Source of the DNA: Phycisphaerae bacterium
GTDB taxonomy: Bacteria; Planctomycetota; Phycisphaerae; UBA1845
Length of the DNA stretch: 64,000 nt
Direction: 5' to 3'
NCBI GenBank assembly: GCA_029260015.1
Contig: JAJDEB010000032.1
Span: 62,001-126,000 of the forward strand
Positions 42,514-50,888 of the stretch are shown here, in pieces (position 1 is the first letter of the stretch; each line of letters starts with the position of its first letter). Under the pieces are notes generated by a model that was given only the letters and a program-made list of their open reading frames with translations, was not told the origin of the DNA and ran no database searches. The position numbers were made by a program, and so were the translations under genes.

Positions 42514-43133
42514 ATCGTGGCTCCTGATTGATTCTTGATTTCACTCAGGCGGGTTCGGGCGATGATCGCTGCCGCCGAAGTTGGGAATAGTTTGATGGTG
42601 CGTTCAAATGTACGGATGGCGTCACCTCGTCGGTTGGCTTGATTGATCCAGCGATTGGCTTGCTCGACCATGACGCGGGCGGTGATTTCGGCTTCTTGCT
42701 CGATCAGCAGCGGCACTGGAATTGGCATCGGTGTGCTTCGGTGCATCGGTGAACTCTGCGAATCGTACGATACCGTTTGCATGCCCTCTTTTGAATTCAG
42801 TCGATTGGCGCGGACAATGGATTCAAGGCGGTCGGCTTCTTCACGAAGGGCTTTGATTCTCGCTTCGAGATCGATCACGGCAGACGGTGGCGCGTTTTGG
42901 ATCTCGGCGATTTGCGGTTGATCAATGTTGACCGATTGATTTCTTGTTGCGACATTCAAGACGAACACCATCAGGGCGATGACCACGGACGTACCAACCG
43001 CTGCTCGAACCTGCTTCTGCCGGCGTACGCGGTGTCGCGCCCGGTTGGCAAGAGTGGCCGGCGAAGCGATGTCCACATCGGCAGCTTGGTCGGCGCGTTG
43101 GAGAAGTTGTTCTAGTTCGTTCGGTTGCATCAT
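42510..43133 (-). CDS. Single-pass membrane protein, possible anti-sigma partner
   Basis: 207 residues from ATG 43133. A cytoplasmic part of about 55 residues (LEQLLQRADQAADVDIASPA, then basic ARHRVRRQKQ), one membrane helix (VGTSVVIALMVFVLNVATR), and an extracytoplasmic part with a coiled coil (IKALREEADRLESIV) and a TPR-like end (RVMVEQANRWINQANRRGDA). Position after an ECF sigma gene and topology fit an anti-sigma factor, but no zinc-binding H-x-x-x-C-x-x-C motif is present, so it would be of another class. Between it and the sigma gene lies the GTAGGGT repeat; an in-frame extension through that repeat is rejected. Confidence 0.65.
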   Translation of the reverse strand: MMQPNELEQLLQRADQAADVDIASPATLANRARHRVRRQKQVRAAVGTSVVIALMVFVLNVATRNQSVNIDQPQIAEIQNAPPSAVIDLEARIKALREEADRLESIVRANRLNSKEGMQTVSYDSQSSPMHRSTPMPIPVPLLIEQEAEITARVMVEQANRWINQANRRGDAIRTFERTIKLFPTSAAAIIARTRLSEIKNQSGATI

Positions 43134-43165
43134 TGGGTCGCCGAAATCGTCCGGGTCGTGTGATC

Positions 43166-43232
43166 CGTAGGGTGGGCCGTGCCCACCAATCCGTAAGACA
43201 TGCGAACTGCGGTGGGCACGGCCCACCCTACG
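43166..43232. repeat. Paired-hairpin element GTAGGGT, copy 1
   Basis: Perfect 22-bp inverted arms at 43166-43187 and 43211-43232 around 23 bp. Each arm holds its own hairpin (GGTGGGC/GCCCACC). The right arm provides the TAG stop of the ECF sigma gene. Confidence 0.9.
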
Positions 43233-43833
43233 ATTCGCACTTGTCATTCAGTTCAGATAACTGCTGTCTCAGTCGTTCGCGTCCGCGATGAAGTCGGACT
43301 TCCGTGTTGTTTTTGGAAATCCCTAAAAGTGCTGCGATCTGCGCGATAGGGATTTGTTCCAAATACCGCAGCACAATCACTTCGCGTTCGCGCGTCGGTA
43401 GTTCTTGAACCGCGCTTCGTACCGACGCGAGCGTTTCATCATCGAAACCGGAGTCGCTCTTTGCTGCGTTCTTATCGTGTTCATTTCTTGCAGTGAGAAT
43501 CCTCAGTCCCATGCGTCGCAACACCAGTCGCCGTTGATGACGTCGACACGCGTTGATCGTGACCCTCGTCAGCCAGGTGTCGACGCTGCTTTCCTGTCGA
43601 AACGCTTTGAAGCCCTTGAGCGCGTCCACGATGACATCCTGCACGACATCGTTCGTATCCTGCGACCAACCGAGTAGCCGCGACACCAAACGTGCGATTC
43701 GCGGTTGATACTGTTCGACAAACCGGTCGAACTCCAGCCCATCGCCGGCGATCAACCGTTGGATCGATAACTCCGTCATGCTGTCCACCGGTTGGGCTTG
43801 CGATACGTCCGACACGTCATCACCTTTGTTCAC
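43228..43833 (-). CDS. ECF-type RNA polymerase sigma factor
   Basis: Up to 201 residues. Region 2: FDRFVEQYQPRIARLVSRLL, then NDVVQDVIVDALKGFKAF and SVDTWLTRVTINACRRHQRR; region 4: VRSAVQELPTREREVIVLRY, then IAQIAALLGISKNNTEVRLH and RGRERL. Starts: GTG 43833, GTG 43815 (with AAAGGTGA nearby) or ATG 43779; the conserved part begins after the last one, so the exact start is open. It directs RNA polymerase to stress or envelope genes. The membrane and coiled-coil genes downstream are the natural candidates for signal input. Its stop codon lies in the inverted repeat, so the last three residues (CES) probably come from it. Confidence 0.9.
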   Translation of the reverse strand: MNKGDDVSDVSQAQPVDSMTELSIQRLIAGDGLEFDRFVEQYQPRIARLVSRLLGWSQDTNDVVQDVIVDALKGFKAFRQESSVDTWLTRVTINACRRHQRRLVLRRMGLRILTARNEHDKNAAKSDSGFDDETLASVRSAVQELPTREREVIVLRYLEQIPIAQIAALLGISKNNTEVRLHRGRERLRQQLSELNDKCES

Positions 43834-43950
43834 AACATTGGAGAGGGCAGAGGCGAAATGCTTACAAAGTATCTGAAGATTTTCTACGAATGGTACGCAC
43901 GATCACCGGTGAAGTTGCCGGAAATCCTGATTTCAAGGCGAAATGTGATA

Positions 43951-44013
43951 GTAGGGTCCGCTGTGCGGACCATTTGGCGGCTATGAAGTTTCGGTCCGCA
44001 CAGCGGACCCTAC
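43951..44013. repeat. Paired-hairpin element GTAGGGT, copy 2
   Basis: Perfect 21-bp inverted arms at 43951-43971 and 43993-44013 around 21 bp. It begins with the same GTAGGGT as copy 1 but the hairpin core is TCCGCTGTGCGGA instead of GGGCCGTGCCC. It lies five bases past the stop of the sugar-transferase gene. Confidence 0.9.
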
Positions 44014-44018
44014 GGACT

Positions 44019-45488
44019 TCAGCAAGCCCCGCGAAGGAACGTGCCCAGCGTGCGGAAGAGGATGATGATGTCGAGTTCGAGATTCATGTGCTTGAGGTAA
44101 TACAGGTCAAACTGGAGTTTTCGCTTGGCGTCTTTGATGCTGCTGCCGTAACGAAAGCTGATCTGCGCCCAGCCAGTGAGTCCCGGTTTGACGAGATTGC
44201 GTTCGGACCAATACGGGATTTGTTTGCAAAGGTCGATCTGAATGTCGGGCCGTTCCGGGCGCGGGCCCACGACAGACATCTGACCGAGCAGGATGTTGTA
44301 GAATTGAGGCAGTTCGTCGAGACGCATTTGACGCATGATTCGGCCAACGCGGGTGACGCGGGGATCGTTCTTTTTCGCCCAGACGCTTTCGCCATTTTCT
44401 GCATCGATGCGCATCGTCCGAAACTTGTAGAGTTTAAAAACCGTTCCGTTCTTGCCAACGCGATTTTGTGCGTAGAAGGCCGGGCCGCCGTCTTCAATCT
44501 TGATCAATAGCGCCAGGATCGGATAGAGCGGAACAGAAACAAGAAGTCCGACCATCGCCACGCTGATATCAAACAGGCGTTTGAGCGACGCATATTCATC
44601 GCAGTGGGCTTTGAGATCGCTGACGAGAAACCAGTCGGGCGTGATTTCATCGACGAGGATTTGCCCGGCGCAGGTTTCGTGGAAGGTGGCTTCGTTGGTC
44701 ACGCGGCAGCCGAGTCGCAAACAGGGCAGCATCCACGACGTCATCTTTCGGCGCTGGGCACCATTGCAAACGACGATGTCCTGAATGCCAAGGTTGCGGC
44801 AAATGCGAATCAATTCGTCGGTCGAACCCAGTCCGGGAAGGCTTGCTTGCGTACCTTCTGCCGGGGATTGGCTGACGAATCCCATGACTTCATGCGCAGA
44901 CAGGAAACCGCCGTCGAGGCGCTCAACAAACGCCTCAGCCGCATTGCGCGAGCCGACCACCACCAACCGGCGTTTGACGCTGTGGATTGCGTAACAGGCG
45001 AGCAAGCGAATCGAAAGACCGGCTACCAGATAAGTCGCAAAAGTCAGCGCGGCGATGCGGCGACTCAGGCTTGAATACATACCGACGTAAATGATCGCGT
45101 AAACCAGAACTGCCCCGGCGATCGAGGTCAACAGCATGCGGGTCACGATGTGCCAGCGGCTATAAAGCGTAGCCCGTTCGTTGAGTCCGAAGATGAGGCT
45201 GCAAACAGTCAGGCACGTGACGCAGACGGCGTAGGCGACAGTGGCACCGGTGTGTTTGGTCATCCCGGTCAGGTCAAACCAGGCGTAACCTTGAATGAGA
45301 GCGCCCCAGAGGATGACAGCATCGATCACGATCCATGCCGGTAGGGGCAGTCCGCGTAATACCTGGCCAAGTGTAATGAATGGATGACGCGGGCGTTTGT
45401 GGCTAGTGGAAGATTCCAGAATCGTTGCCCGCGTCGCGGAGACAACGGAACTGGAAGACTCTGCCCCCAAGGCGTACTCGGACTTCAT
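44019..45488 (-). CDS. Polyprenyl-phosphate sugar phosphotransferase (exopolysaccharide initiation)
   Basis: 489 residues from ATG 45488. Four to five membrane helices (about 50-180), a Rossmann-like central domain (KRRLVVVGSRNAAEAFVERL), then a fifth helix (LFDISVAMVGLLVSVPLYPI) and the bacterial sugar transferase domain with KLYKFRTMRIDAENG, RVTRVGRIMRQMRLDELPQF and SVVGPRPERPDIQ, ending KPGLTGWAQISFRYG. Members such as WcaJ and WbaP load the first sugar phosphate on undecaprenyl phosphate for exopolysaccharide assembly. In many bacteria this enzyme travels with exosortase and PEP-CTERM genes, which are in this window but more than 10 kb away. No other polysaccharide genes adjoin it. Confidence 0.93.
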   Translation of the reverse strand: MKSEYALGAESSSSVVSATRATILESSTSHKRPRHPFITLGQVLRGLPLPAWIVIDAVILWGALIQGYAWFDLTGMTKHTGATVAYAVCVTCLTVCSLIFGLNERATLYSRWHIVTRMLLTSIAGAVLVYAIIYVGMYSSLSRRIAALTFATYLVAGLSIRLLACYAIHSVKRRLVVVGSRNAAEAFVERLDGGFLSAHEVMGFVSQSPAEGTQASLPGLGSTDELIRICRNLGIQDIVVCNGAQRRKMTSWMLPCLRLGCRVTNEATFHETCAGQILVDEITPDWFLVSDLKAHCDEYASLKRLFDISVAMVGLLVSVPLYPILALLIKIEDGGPAFYAQNRVGKNGTVFKLYKFRTMRIDAENGESVWAKKNDPRVTRVGRIMRQMRLDELPQFYNILLGQMSVVGPRPERPDIQIDLCKQIPYWSERNLVKPGLTGWAQISFRYGSSIKDAKRKLQFDLYYLKHMNLELDIIILFRTLGTFLRGAC

Positions 45489-45847
45489 TTGTCGCAAACT
45501 CCCGCAGAACCAAAAGCGTCAATACCTGCCTTGAGCATCGGCGGATCGCAGCGAGGGCTGGAATTATAGGTCCCCGCAACCTGATCGATCAGATTGAACG
45601 GGACAAGCGTGTCACCCAATTCATTCATCGCGCCATTCGCGGGTTGCAGAATCTGCGCATCGAGCGGCTGTTTTTGCGCATGTTTGTCGACGATCTGAAG
45701 CGTCCTCAACAACCGATAATTCTCGCCTCAGTTTGCAGGGGCAGGTTCCGATATCATCGTTACGGAGAGGCGTGAAAAGGACTCGAACGTTGGCTTGAGT
45801 CTTTCGATTGTCTTCGGTTCACGATGTGGCTGTAAACGAGGTTTGAA
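45489..45847. other. 359-bp stretch without a supported gene
   Basis: It lies between the divergent sugar-transferase and lipoprotein genes. A frame on the plus strand reaches 45775 but starts inside the sugar-transferase gene and shows no domain; I do not accept it. Confidence 0.4.
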
Positions 45848-46618
45848 ATGACCCATAAAGATCAAATGATTTCATTAACCGTTGGCATGGTTTTGGTGAG
45901 CGTTGTTGGCTGCTCGAATCATAAGAACGATGCGTATGCTCCACCGGCAGAGCCCGCCGGTTGGTCGGACCTTTCGCCCGGTGCGTCGGTGACGTCAGAC
46001 GAGGGCTATCGCATGTTGGTTCCCGAAGCCACCGAGGGACTCTTCCCCGCGTCGATCGCTGTTGCGCGCATGGGGCAGTCACCATACAACAACGGGCAGC
46101 TCACTCTTGAGATGAAACCGGAAGTTGACTTTCTGGCATGGAACTCGGTGTTCGACGACTTCCGAAGTGTCAGCGAAGTATTCCCCCTGAATGACAAAGA
46201 CCTCGATGGCGGGGAAGTGTCTGCGGACAACTTGCTGTCGGCGGCTGACGCCCTCGAAGCCGGGTTGCTTTTGTTATACACCGAGTCGCGAACGCAGTTT
46301 GATCGTTGTAGTTTGTCGGGCGTGCTCTACGACGTTCGCTCGCGCAAGGCCCTGGCTGCCATCCACGCGAACAGTTTGATTACCGATCCGGTCATGCCCG
46401 ACGATCGCGTTGCCAAGACCGCATCAATGGAAGAGAGTGACCCGCGATTGGTCGCGATCGGTTCGTTCGAGTCGCATGTGCGAGACTGCCTCCGGCGGCT
46501 GATGACCAAGGATAAGTCCAAGAATGTTGGCCCCATCGAGGGGTGGATTCCTGCTTATCCTGTCGAACCGCTGATTTGGCCGAGTACTTATCAAGGCACT
46601 AATCGCAACCGAAGATAA
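45848..46618 (+). CDS. Lipoprotein of unknown function
   Basis: 256 residues. The N-terminus has a signal with lipobox VSVVGC (Cys about 22). The remainder has no recognised domain; blocks such as SPGASVTSDEGYRMLVPEAT and LLLLYTESRTQFDRCSLSGV and VRSRKALAAIHANSLI recall predicted envelope stress lipoproteins that handle string-like parameters in planctomycetes, but this is weak. Two further Cys (about 156 and 210) could form a disulfide. The ribosome-binding site is weak (GAGGTTTG). It is alone between a divergent and a downstream cold-shock unit. Confidence 0.7.
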   Translation: MTHKDQMISLTVGMVLVSVVGCSNHKNDAYAPPAEPAGWSDLSPGASVTSDEGYRMLVPEATEGLFPASIAVARMGQSPYNNGQLTLEMKPEVDFLAWNSVFDDFRSVSEVFPLNDKDLDGGEVSADNLLSAADALEAGLLLLYTESRTQFDRCSLSGVLYDVRSRKALAAIHANSLITDPVMPDDRVAKTASMEESDPRLVAIGSFESHVRDCLRRLMTKDKSKNVGPIEGWIPAYPVEPLIWPSTYQGTNRNRR

Positions 46619-46693
46619 GGCTGATCCGTCATTCATCTCCCAATTTACCGGACAAATGTGAATTTAATCCGCCAAGGCCTCAAAAGTGTCGGT

Positions 46694-46722
46694 TTGACAG
46701 TTCGGGGGGTGTGGCGTAGATT
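46694..46722 (+). promoter_or_regulatory. Sigma-70 promoter of the cold-shock gene
   Basis: A consensus -35 TTGACA (46694-46699), 17-bp spacer and TAGATT (46717-46722), the best promoter in the window. It predicts a leader of about 107 nt, typical of cold-shock mRNAs whose 5' UTR controls translation. Confidence 0.8.
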
Positions 46723-46835
46723 GCTAGAGGTTAAACGCATTCCGATTCTCTACTTTCGGGGCCGTTCTGATTTGAGGCATCGTTTGTTTCAAACTGACCT
46801 CGTGCGGGGTGCAAAATTTGTAGAAGGTTGTTTCA

Positions 46836-47042
46836 ATGCAAGGTACAGTAAAGTGGTTTAATGACACCAAAGGTTTTGGCTTCGTGGCTCCTGAAGATGG
46901 CTCAGCGGACGTTTTCGTCCACTATTCCGCCATTGAAGGTGACGGCTTCAAGTCGTTGGCTGAGGGAGTTGTGGTTGAATTCGAAGTGACCGTCGAAGGC
47001 AAGGGACCGAAAGCGTCCAATGTCCGCGTCGTCGGCAACTAG
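46836..47042 (+). CDS. Cold-shock domain protein
   Basis: 68 residues. RNP1 KGFGFVAP and RNP2 VFVHYSAI are complete, with the opening [11 protein letters not shown]. The protein is a small OB-fold binding single-stranded RNA and DNA, easing translation at low temperature or in stationary phase. Ribosome-binding site AGAAGG. It has its own promoter, a leader of about 107 nt and a terminator, so it is a single-gene unit. The C-terminus ([14 protein letters not shown]) is standard. Confidence 0.97.
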   Translation: MQGTVKWFNDTKGFGFVAPEDGSADVFVHYSAIEGDGFKSLAEGVVVEFEVTVEGKGPKASNVRVVGN

Positions 47043-47103
47043 TTTCAACCCAGGTCGCCAGACCGATTATTTTTGTTCTGGATGATCAACGAGTATTACG
47101 AAG

Positions 47104-47134
47104 GCCCGCTCTTTGAAAAAGGGCGGGTCTTTTT
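47104..47134 (+). terminator. Intrinsic terminator of the cold-shock gene
   Basis: CCCGCTCTTT pairs with AAGGGCGGG across a GAAA loop and is followed by TCTTTTTC. It ends 62 bp past the gene and before the ABC-F start. Confidence 0.88.
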
Positions 47135-47196
47135 CTATAAGCGTATTTCGAGGAAATAATACGCGAAGGTTTGAATACGAGAAGGTTTTACGCGCG

Positions 47197-49128
47197 ATGG
47201 GTTTGATTCAACTTCAAAATGTGACCAAGGAATTCGGAAGCTTAAGAGTGCTAGACGGCATCTCGGTCGATTTCCATTCGGGTCGAATCACCGGGATTGT
47301 GGGCCCCAATGGTGCCGGCAAGACGACGCTGTTTCGGATGATCAGCGGTGAATTGGATCCAGACCTGGGAACGGTGACTAAGTCGCGCGACCTGAAGGTT
47401 GGGTATCTCACGCAGGATCCAACGCTCCGCTCCGATGCCACGCTTCACGATGAAGTGCTCAGTGTATTCGAAGGCTTGCTGGCGATCGAACACCGGATGC
47501 AAAAGCTCTCTGAAGAAATCGCCCTTCAGCACGACAGTGACGGTATCGGCGAATTGATGGAGCAATACGACAAGCTCAACGCCCAGTTCGAGACGGCTGG
47601 CGGTTATGCCCACGAGCAGCGACTTGAAGAAGTGCTGGGCGGGTTGGGGTTTTCAATTGAAGACCGCAAGCTGCCGGTGTCGGCGCTGTCCGGCGGGCAG
47701 AAATGTCGCGCCGCGCTGGCGAAGTTGCTGCTGCAAGATCACAACATGTTATTGCTCGACGAACCGACGAACCATTTGGATATCGACGCGGTTCGCTGGC
47801 TCGAAAAGTTTCTGGCTGGCCATCGTGGTGGGGCAGTGATTATTTCGCACGATCGCTACCTGATGGATCGCGTGACGGACCGAATTGTCGAAGTCGATAA
47901 GCGACGGGTGACGACTTATACCGGCAACTATTCAACCTATATCGATACCAAAGAACTCAACCGCCTCAGCGCCGAACGCCAGTTTTCAAAAGATAAGGAT
48001 TTCATCAACAAGGAGCGGGCGTTTATCAACAAGCACATGGCCGGTCAGCGCACCAAGGAAGCGCAAGGCCGCCAAAAACGCTTGGAACGTCGCTTGCGAA
48101 ACGGCGAATTCGTCACCGATGTCGAGTCAAAACGTCGCAATGTTAAGTTTGATTTCGACGAGGGCAGCACGCTCGGTGGCGAAATCATGCGGATTGAGGA
48201 ACTCGCCAAGTCATTTGACGGTAAAGACCTGTTTAGCGACATGAGTTTCCTGATCGAAGCCGGTCAGCGGCTGGGCATCACCGGTCCAAATGGCACGGGA
48301 AAATCAACGCTGATCAAAATCCTGCAAGGCATGGAACCCGCCAGTGGGGGAGCTTTTGAATGGAACCCGAAGGTGTCGGTCGCTTATTTTGCACAGGAGG
48401 CCAAGGCATTAACTGGTAGCCATACGCTGGTCAAGGAAATGCAGATCATTCGTCCGGGTATCACCGAGGGTGAAGCGCGATCGCATTTGGGCCGGTTCAA
48501 CTTCATCGGTGACGACGCATTCAAACCGCTGAACGTGTTGTCGGGCGGGGAGCAATCTCGCGTTCGATTGATCAAACTTCTTGAAGAGAACCCGAACGTT
48601 TTGGTGCTGGATGAGCCGACCAACCATCTGGATATTCCCTCGTGTGAAGCGCTCGAAGCGGCGCTGGCAGAGTTTCCCGGGACGATTATCGCGGTGAGCC
48701 ACGATCGATATTTTCTCGATCGGTTGATCAGTCACTTGTTGGTGATTCGATCCGAGGGGCATCGATTGATTCGTGGAAATTATTCTGACTACGCGGAATT
48801 GTTGGAAAAGCGGCCGAGCATTTGGGAAAAGGATGCGGAGTCTTCGTCGGCCCAAAATACCGGCAAAAATACATCGCAGTCATCAAAACGGAAAGCGAAG
48901 CGCAAAAAAAAAGCGGACTCGCGATTCGACGTCATGCCGGTCGAGAAAATTGAAGAACTGGTGATGGATTGCGAAGGACGATTGGCGGCGGCCAACGAAC
49001 GGTTTGCAACGCCCGAAGTCTATAGCGATCCGGGGCAGGTGGCTGAGCTTCGACAAACCATCGACGCGCTGCGCGAAGAACTCAGCGATCTAGAGTCGGT
49101 TTGGCACGAGCGCATCGAAAATGCGTAA
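47197..49128 (+). CDS. ABC-F family ATPase (Uup-like)
   Basis: 643 residues from ATG 47197; an in-frame extension to 47113 runs back into the terminator and is rejected. Two ABC cassettes without membrane segments: first GPNGAGKTTLFRMISGE, LSGGQKCRAALAKLLL, LLLDEPTNHLDIDAV; second GPNGTGKSTLIKILQG, LSGGEQSRVRLIKLLE, VLVLDEPTNHLDIPSC. Between them is the P-site tRNA-interaction motif region (FINKERAFINKHMAGQRTKE). A lysine-rich linker (about 580-600) and a coiled coil (about 610-643; LRQTIDALREELSDLESVWH) are the Uup-type C-terminus. ABC-F proteins act on the ribosomal E site to rescue stalled translation or resist antibiotics. Confidence 0.93.
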   Translation: MGLIQLQNVTKEFGSLRVLDGISVDFHSGRITGIVGPNGAGKTTLFRMISGELDPDLGTVTKSRDLKVGYLTQDPTLRSDATLHDEVLSVFEGLLAIEHRMQKLSEEIALQHDSDGIGELMEQYDKLNAQFETAGGYAHEQRLEEVLGGLGFSIEDRKLPVSALSGGQKCRAALAKLLLQDHNMLLLDEPTNHLDIDAVRWLEKFLAGHRGGAVIISHDRYLMDRVTDRIVEVDKRRVTTYTGNYSTYIDTKELNRLSAERQFSKDKDFINKERAFINKHMAGQRTKEAQGRQKRLERRLRNGEFVTDVESKRRNVKFDFDEGSTLGGEIMRIEELAKSFDGKDLFSDMSFLIEAGQRLGITGPNGTGKSTLIKILQGMEPASGGAFEWNPKVSVAYFAQEAKALTGSHTLVKEMQIIRPGITEGEARSHLGRFNFIGDDAFKPLNVLSGGEQSRVRLIKLLEENPNVLVLDEPTNHLDIPSCEALEAALAEFPGTIIAVSHDRYFLDRLISHLLVIRSEGHRLIRGNYSDYAELLEKRPSIWEKDAESSSAQNTGKNTSQSSKRKAKRKKKADSRFDVMPVEKIEELVMDCEGRLAAANERFATPEVYSDPGQVAELRQTIDALREELSDLESVWHERIENA

Positions 49129-49151
49129 ATCGCAACATGTTGGGAATTGCC

Positions 49152-50318
49152 ATGTTTGAAGCCCCAGACCTCTATGACATCACCCGCCTGCTGGCCGACG
49201 ACCAACGGATGATCACCTCAACCGTTCGGCGATTCGTGACCGATCGCATCATGCCTGACATTGCCAAGCACTTTCACGATGGCACGTTTCCGAAAGAGAT
49301 CGTTCCCGAAATGGGAGGGCTTGGATTGCTCGGTAGCAATCTCGAAGGTTATGGCTGCTCGAATGTCGATGCGATTTCATATGGCCTCATCAATCAGGAA
49401 CTCGAGCGCGGCGACAGCGGTCTGCGCAGTTTTGTTTCGGTGCAGACGAGCCTGTGCATGTGGCCGATCTACACCTATGGCAGCGACGGGCAGAAGGATC
49501 GATGGCTTCCCGCGATGGCCAAGGGTGAGGCGATCGGGTGCTTTGGCCTGACTGAAACTGGACATGGTTCGGACCCGGGCGGAATGATGTCGAATGTTCG
49601 CCGCGATAGTGCTGATTTTATTCTCAACGGTGGGAAGATGTGGATCACCAATGGTTCGATTGCTGACGTGGCTGTCGTCTGGGCAAAGCTCGACGGACAG
49701 GTGCGCGGTTTCCTCGTCGAGAAGGGTATGGACGGCTACACCACGCGCGACATTCACAATAAATTTTCGCTGCGGGCATCGGTGACTTCGGAGTTGATTT
49801 TTGAAGATGTGCGTCTTCCAGCGGAGAACATGCTGCCGCACGATAAAGCGGTGGGCCTGCGCGGTCCGCTGTCCTGTTTGAACCAGGCACGTTACGGCAT
49901 CGCATGGGGTGCGATCGGCGCGGCGATGGCGTGTTATGATGAAGCGTTGCAATACGCCAAAGTGCGCAAACAGTTCGATCGACCGATCGCGAGTTTTCAG
50001 TTGGTGCAGCGCAAATTGGCCAAGATGATCACCGAGATCACCAAAGCACAATTGCTCGCCCTTCGCCTCGGCCAGTTGAAGGACGAAGGCAAAGTCCGCC
50101 ACGATCAAGTGTCAATGGCCAAGATGAACAACGTAGCGATGGCCCTCAAATGCGCCCGCGTCGCCCGCGATATTCTCGGAGCGGCAGGCATCTGCGATGA
50201 TTTCCAGGCAGGTCGCCACATGTGCAACCTCGAAAGCGTCTACACATACGAAGGCACCCACGACATCCACACGCTAATCGTAGGCGAAGCGATCACCGGT
50301 ATCCGCGCCTTGGCGTGA
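49152..50318 (+). CDS. Acyl-CoA dehydrogenase, glutaryl-CoA dehydrogenase type
   Basis: 388 residues; ATG 49152 (or 49137). FAD-binding GCFGLTETGHGSDPGGM (the T-E-x-x-x-G-S-D block) and KMWITNGSIADVAVVWAKLD; the substrate side has SCLNQARYGIAWGAIGAAMA and VRKQFDRPIASFQLVQRKLA; the catalytic Glu is in VYTYEGTHDIHTLIVGEAIT (about 371). The Y-E-G-T-H-D-I-H-T and A-R-Y-G-I-A-W-G patterns match glutaryl-CoA dehydrogenase, which oxidises and decarboxylates glutaryl-CoA to crotonyl-CoA in lysine and tryptophan breakdown. No partner pathway genes are near. The kinase-like gene follows after 13 bp. Confidence 0.93.
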   Translation: MFEAPDLYDITRLLADDQRMITSTVRRFVTDRIMPDIAKHFHDGTFPKEIVPEMGGLGLLGSNLEGYGCSNVDAISYGLINQELERGDSGLRSFVSVQTSLCMWPIYTYGSDGQKDRWLPAMAKGEAIGCFGLTETGHGSDPGGMMSNVRRDSADFILNGGKMWITNGSIADVAVVWAKLDGQVRGFLVEKGMDGYTTRDIHNKFSLRASVTSELIFEDVRLPAENMLPHDKAVGLRGPLSCLNQARYGIAWGAIGAAMACYDEALQYAKVRKQFDRPIASFQLVQRKLAKMITEITKAQLLALRLGQLKDEGKVRHDQVSMAKMNNVAMALKCARVARDILGAAGICDDFQAGRHMCNLESVYTYEGTHDIHTLIVGEAITGIRALA

Positions 50319-50331
50319 CGTAACCAACACA

Positions 50332-50877
50332 ATGACCAAACGAATCAATATCCTGGGCGCATCCGGATGCGGTGCATCGACGATAGGTCGAGCCATGGCC
50401 ACCGAGTTGTCCATACCGCATTTTGATTGCGACGATTACTATCACGCACCAACCGATCCACCGTTTCAAGTTCAGCACACCGCGCAGCAGCGATTCGACG
50501 CCATCTCTGCCGACCTGTCGCCAATGGAAAGTTGGATTCTGTCGGGTGGGGTGGCTGGCTGGAAACCTTATCCTGAACTCGATTTTACGTTGATTGCGTT
50601 TGTAACCGTACACACGCCGATCCGCATCGAACGCTTGCGGGTCCGCGAGTTTGAACGATTCGGCGAGCGCATCCGCAAAGGCGGCGACATGCACGACGCC
50701 CACGAAGAATTCATCGAATGGGCCTCGCGTTATGACGAGGGCGACATCGAAGGCAAGACGCTCGCAAGGCATGAGGCATATCTGGCAAATCAAACCTGCC
50801 AGGTTGTTTGGATTGACGGCACGCTGCCGATCGACGATTCAATCCGCACGATTTGCTCCGCAGTAAATCACCCCTGA
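50332..50877 (+). CDS. Adenylate-kinase-like P-loop protein lacking the Walker lysine
   Basis: 181 residues. N-terminus INILGASGCGASTIGRAMAT: the P-loop frame G-x-x-G-x-G-x-S-T is complete but Ala takes the place of the Walker Lys (the usual G-K-S/T). HFDCDDYYHAPTDPPFQVQH is the substrate region of small nucleoside or shikimate-like kinases; WILSGGVAGWKPYPE and VHTPIRIERLRVREFERFGE are the core and lid helices. Related proteins with GASGSGTT are known, annotated as adenylate-kinase-like or AAA-type without proven activity. It follows the acyl-CoA dehydrogenase closely; function unknown. Confidence 0.75.
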   Translation: MTKRINILGASGCGASTIGRAMATELSIPHFDCDDYYHAPTDPPFQVQHTAQQRFDAISADLSPMESWILSGGVAGWKPYPELDFTLIAFVTVHTPIRIERLRVREFERFGERIRKGGDMHDAHEEFIEWASRYDEGDIEGKTLARHEAYLANQTCQVVWIDGTLPIDDSIRTICSAVNHP

Positions 50878-50888
50878 TAATCGGGGTC

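Noticed and set aside
43134-43247. N-terminal extension of the membrane protein through the GTAGGGT repeat
   Set aside because: The extension is encoded entirely by the inverted repeat and its flank; the ATG at 43133 starts the plausible protein.
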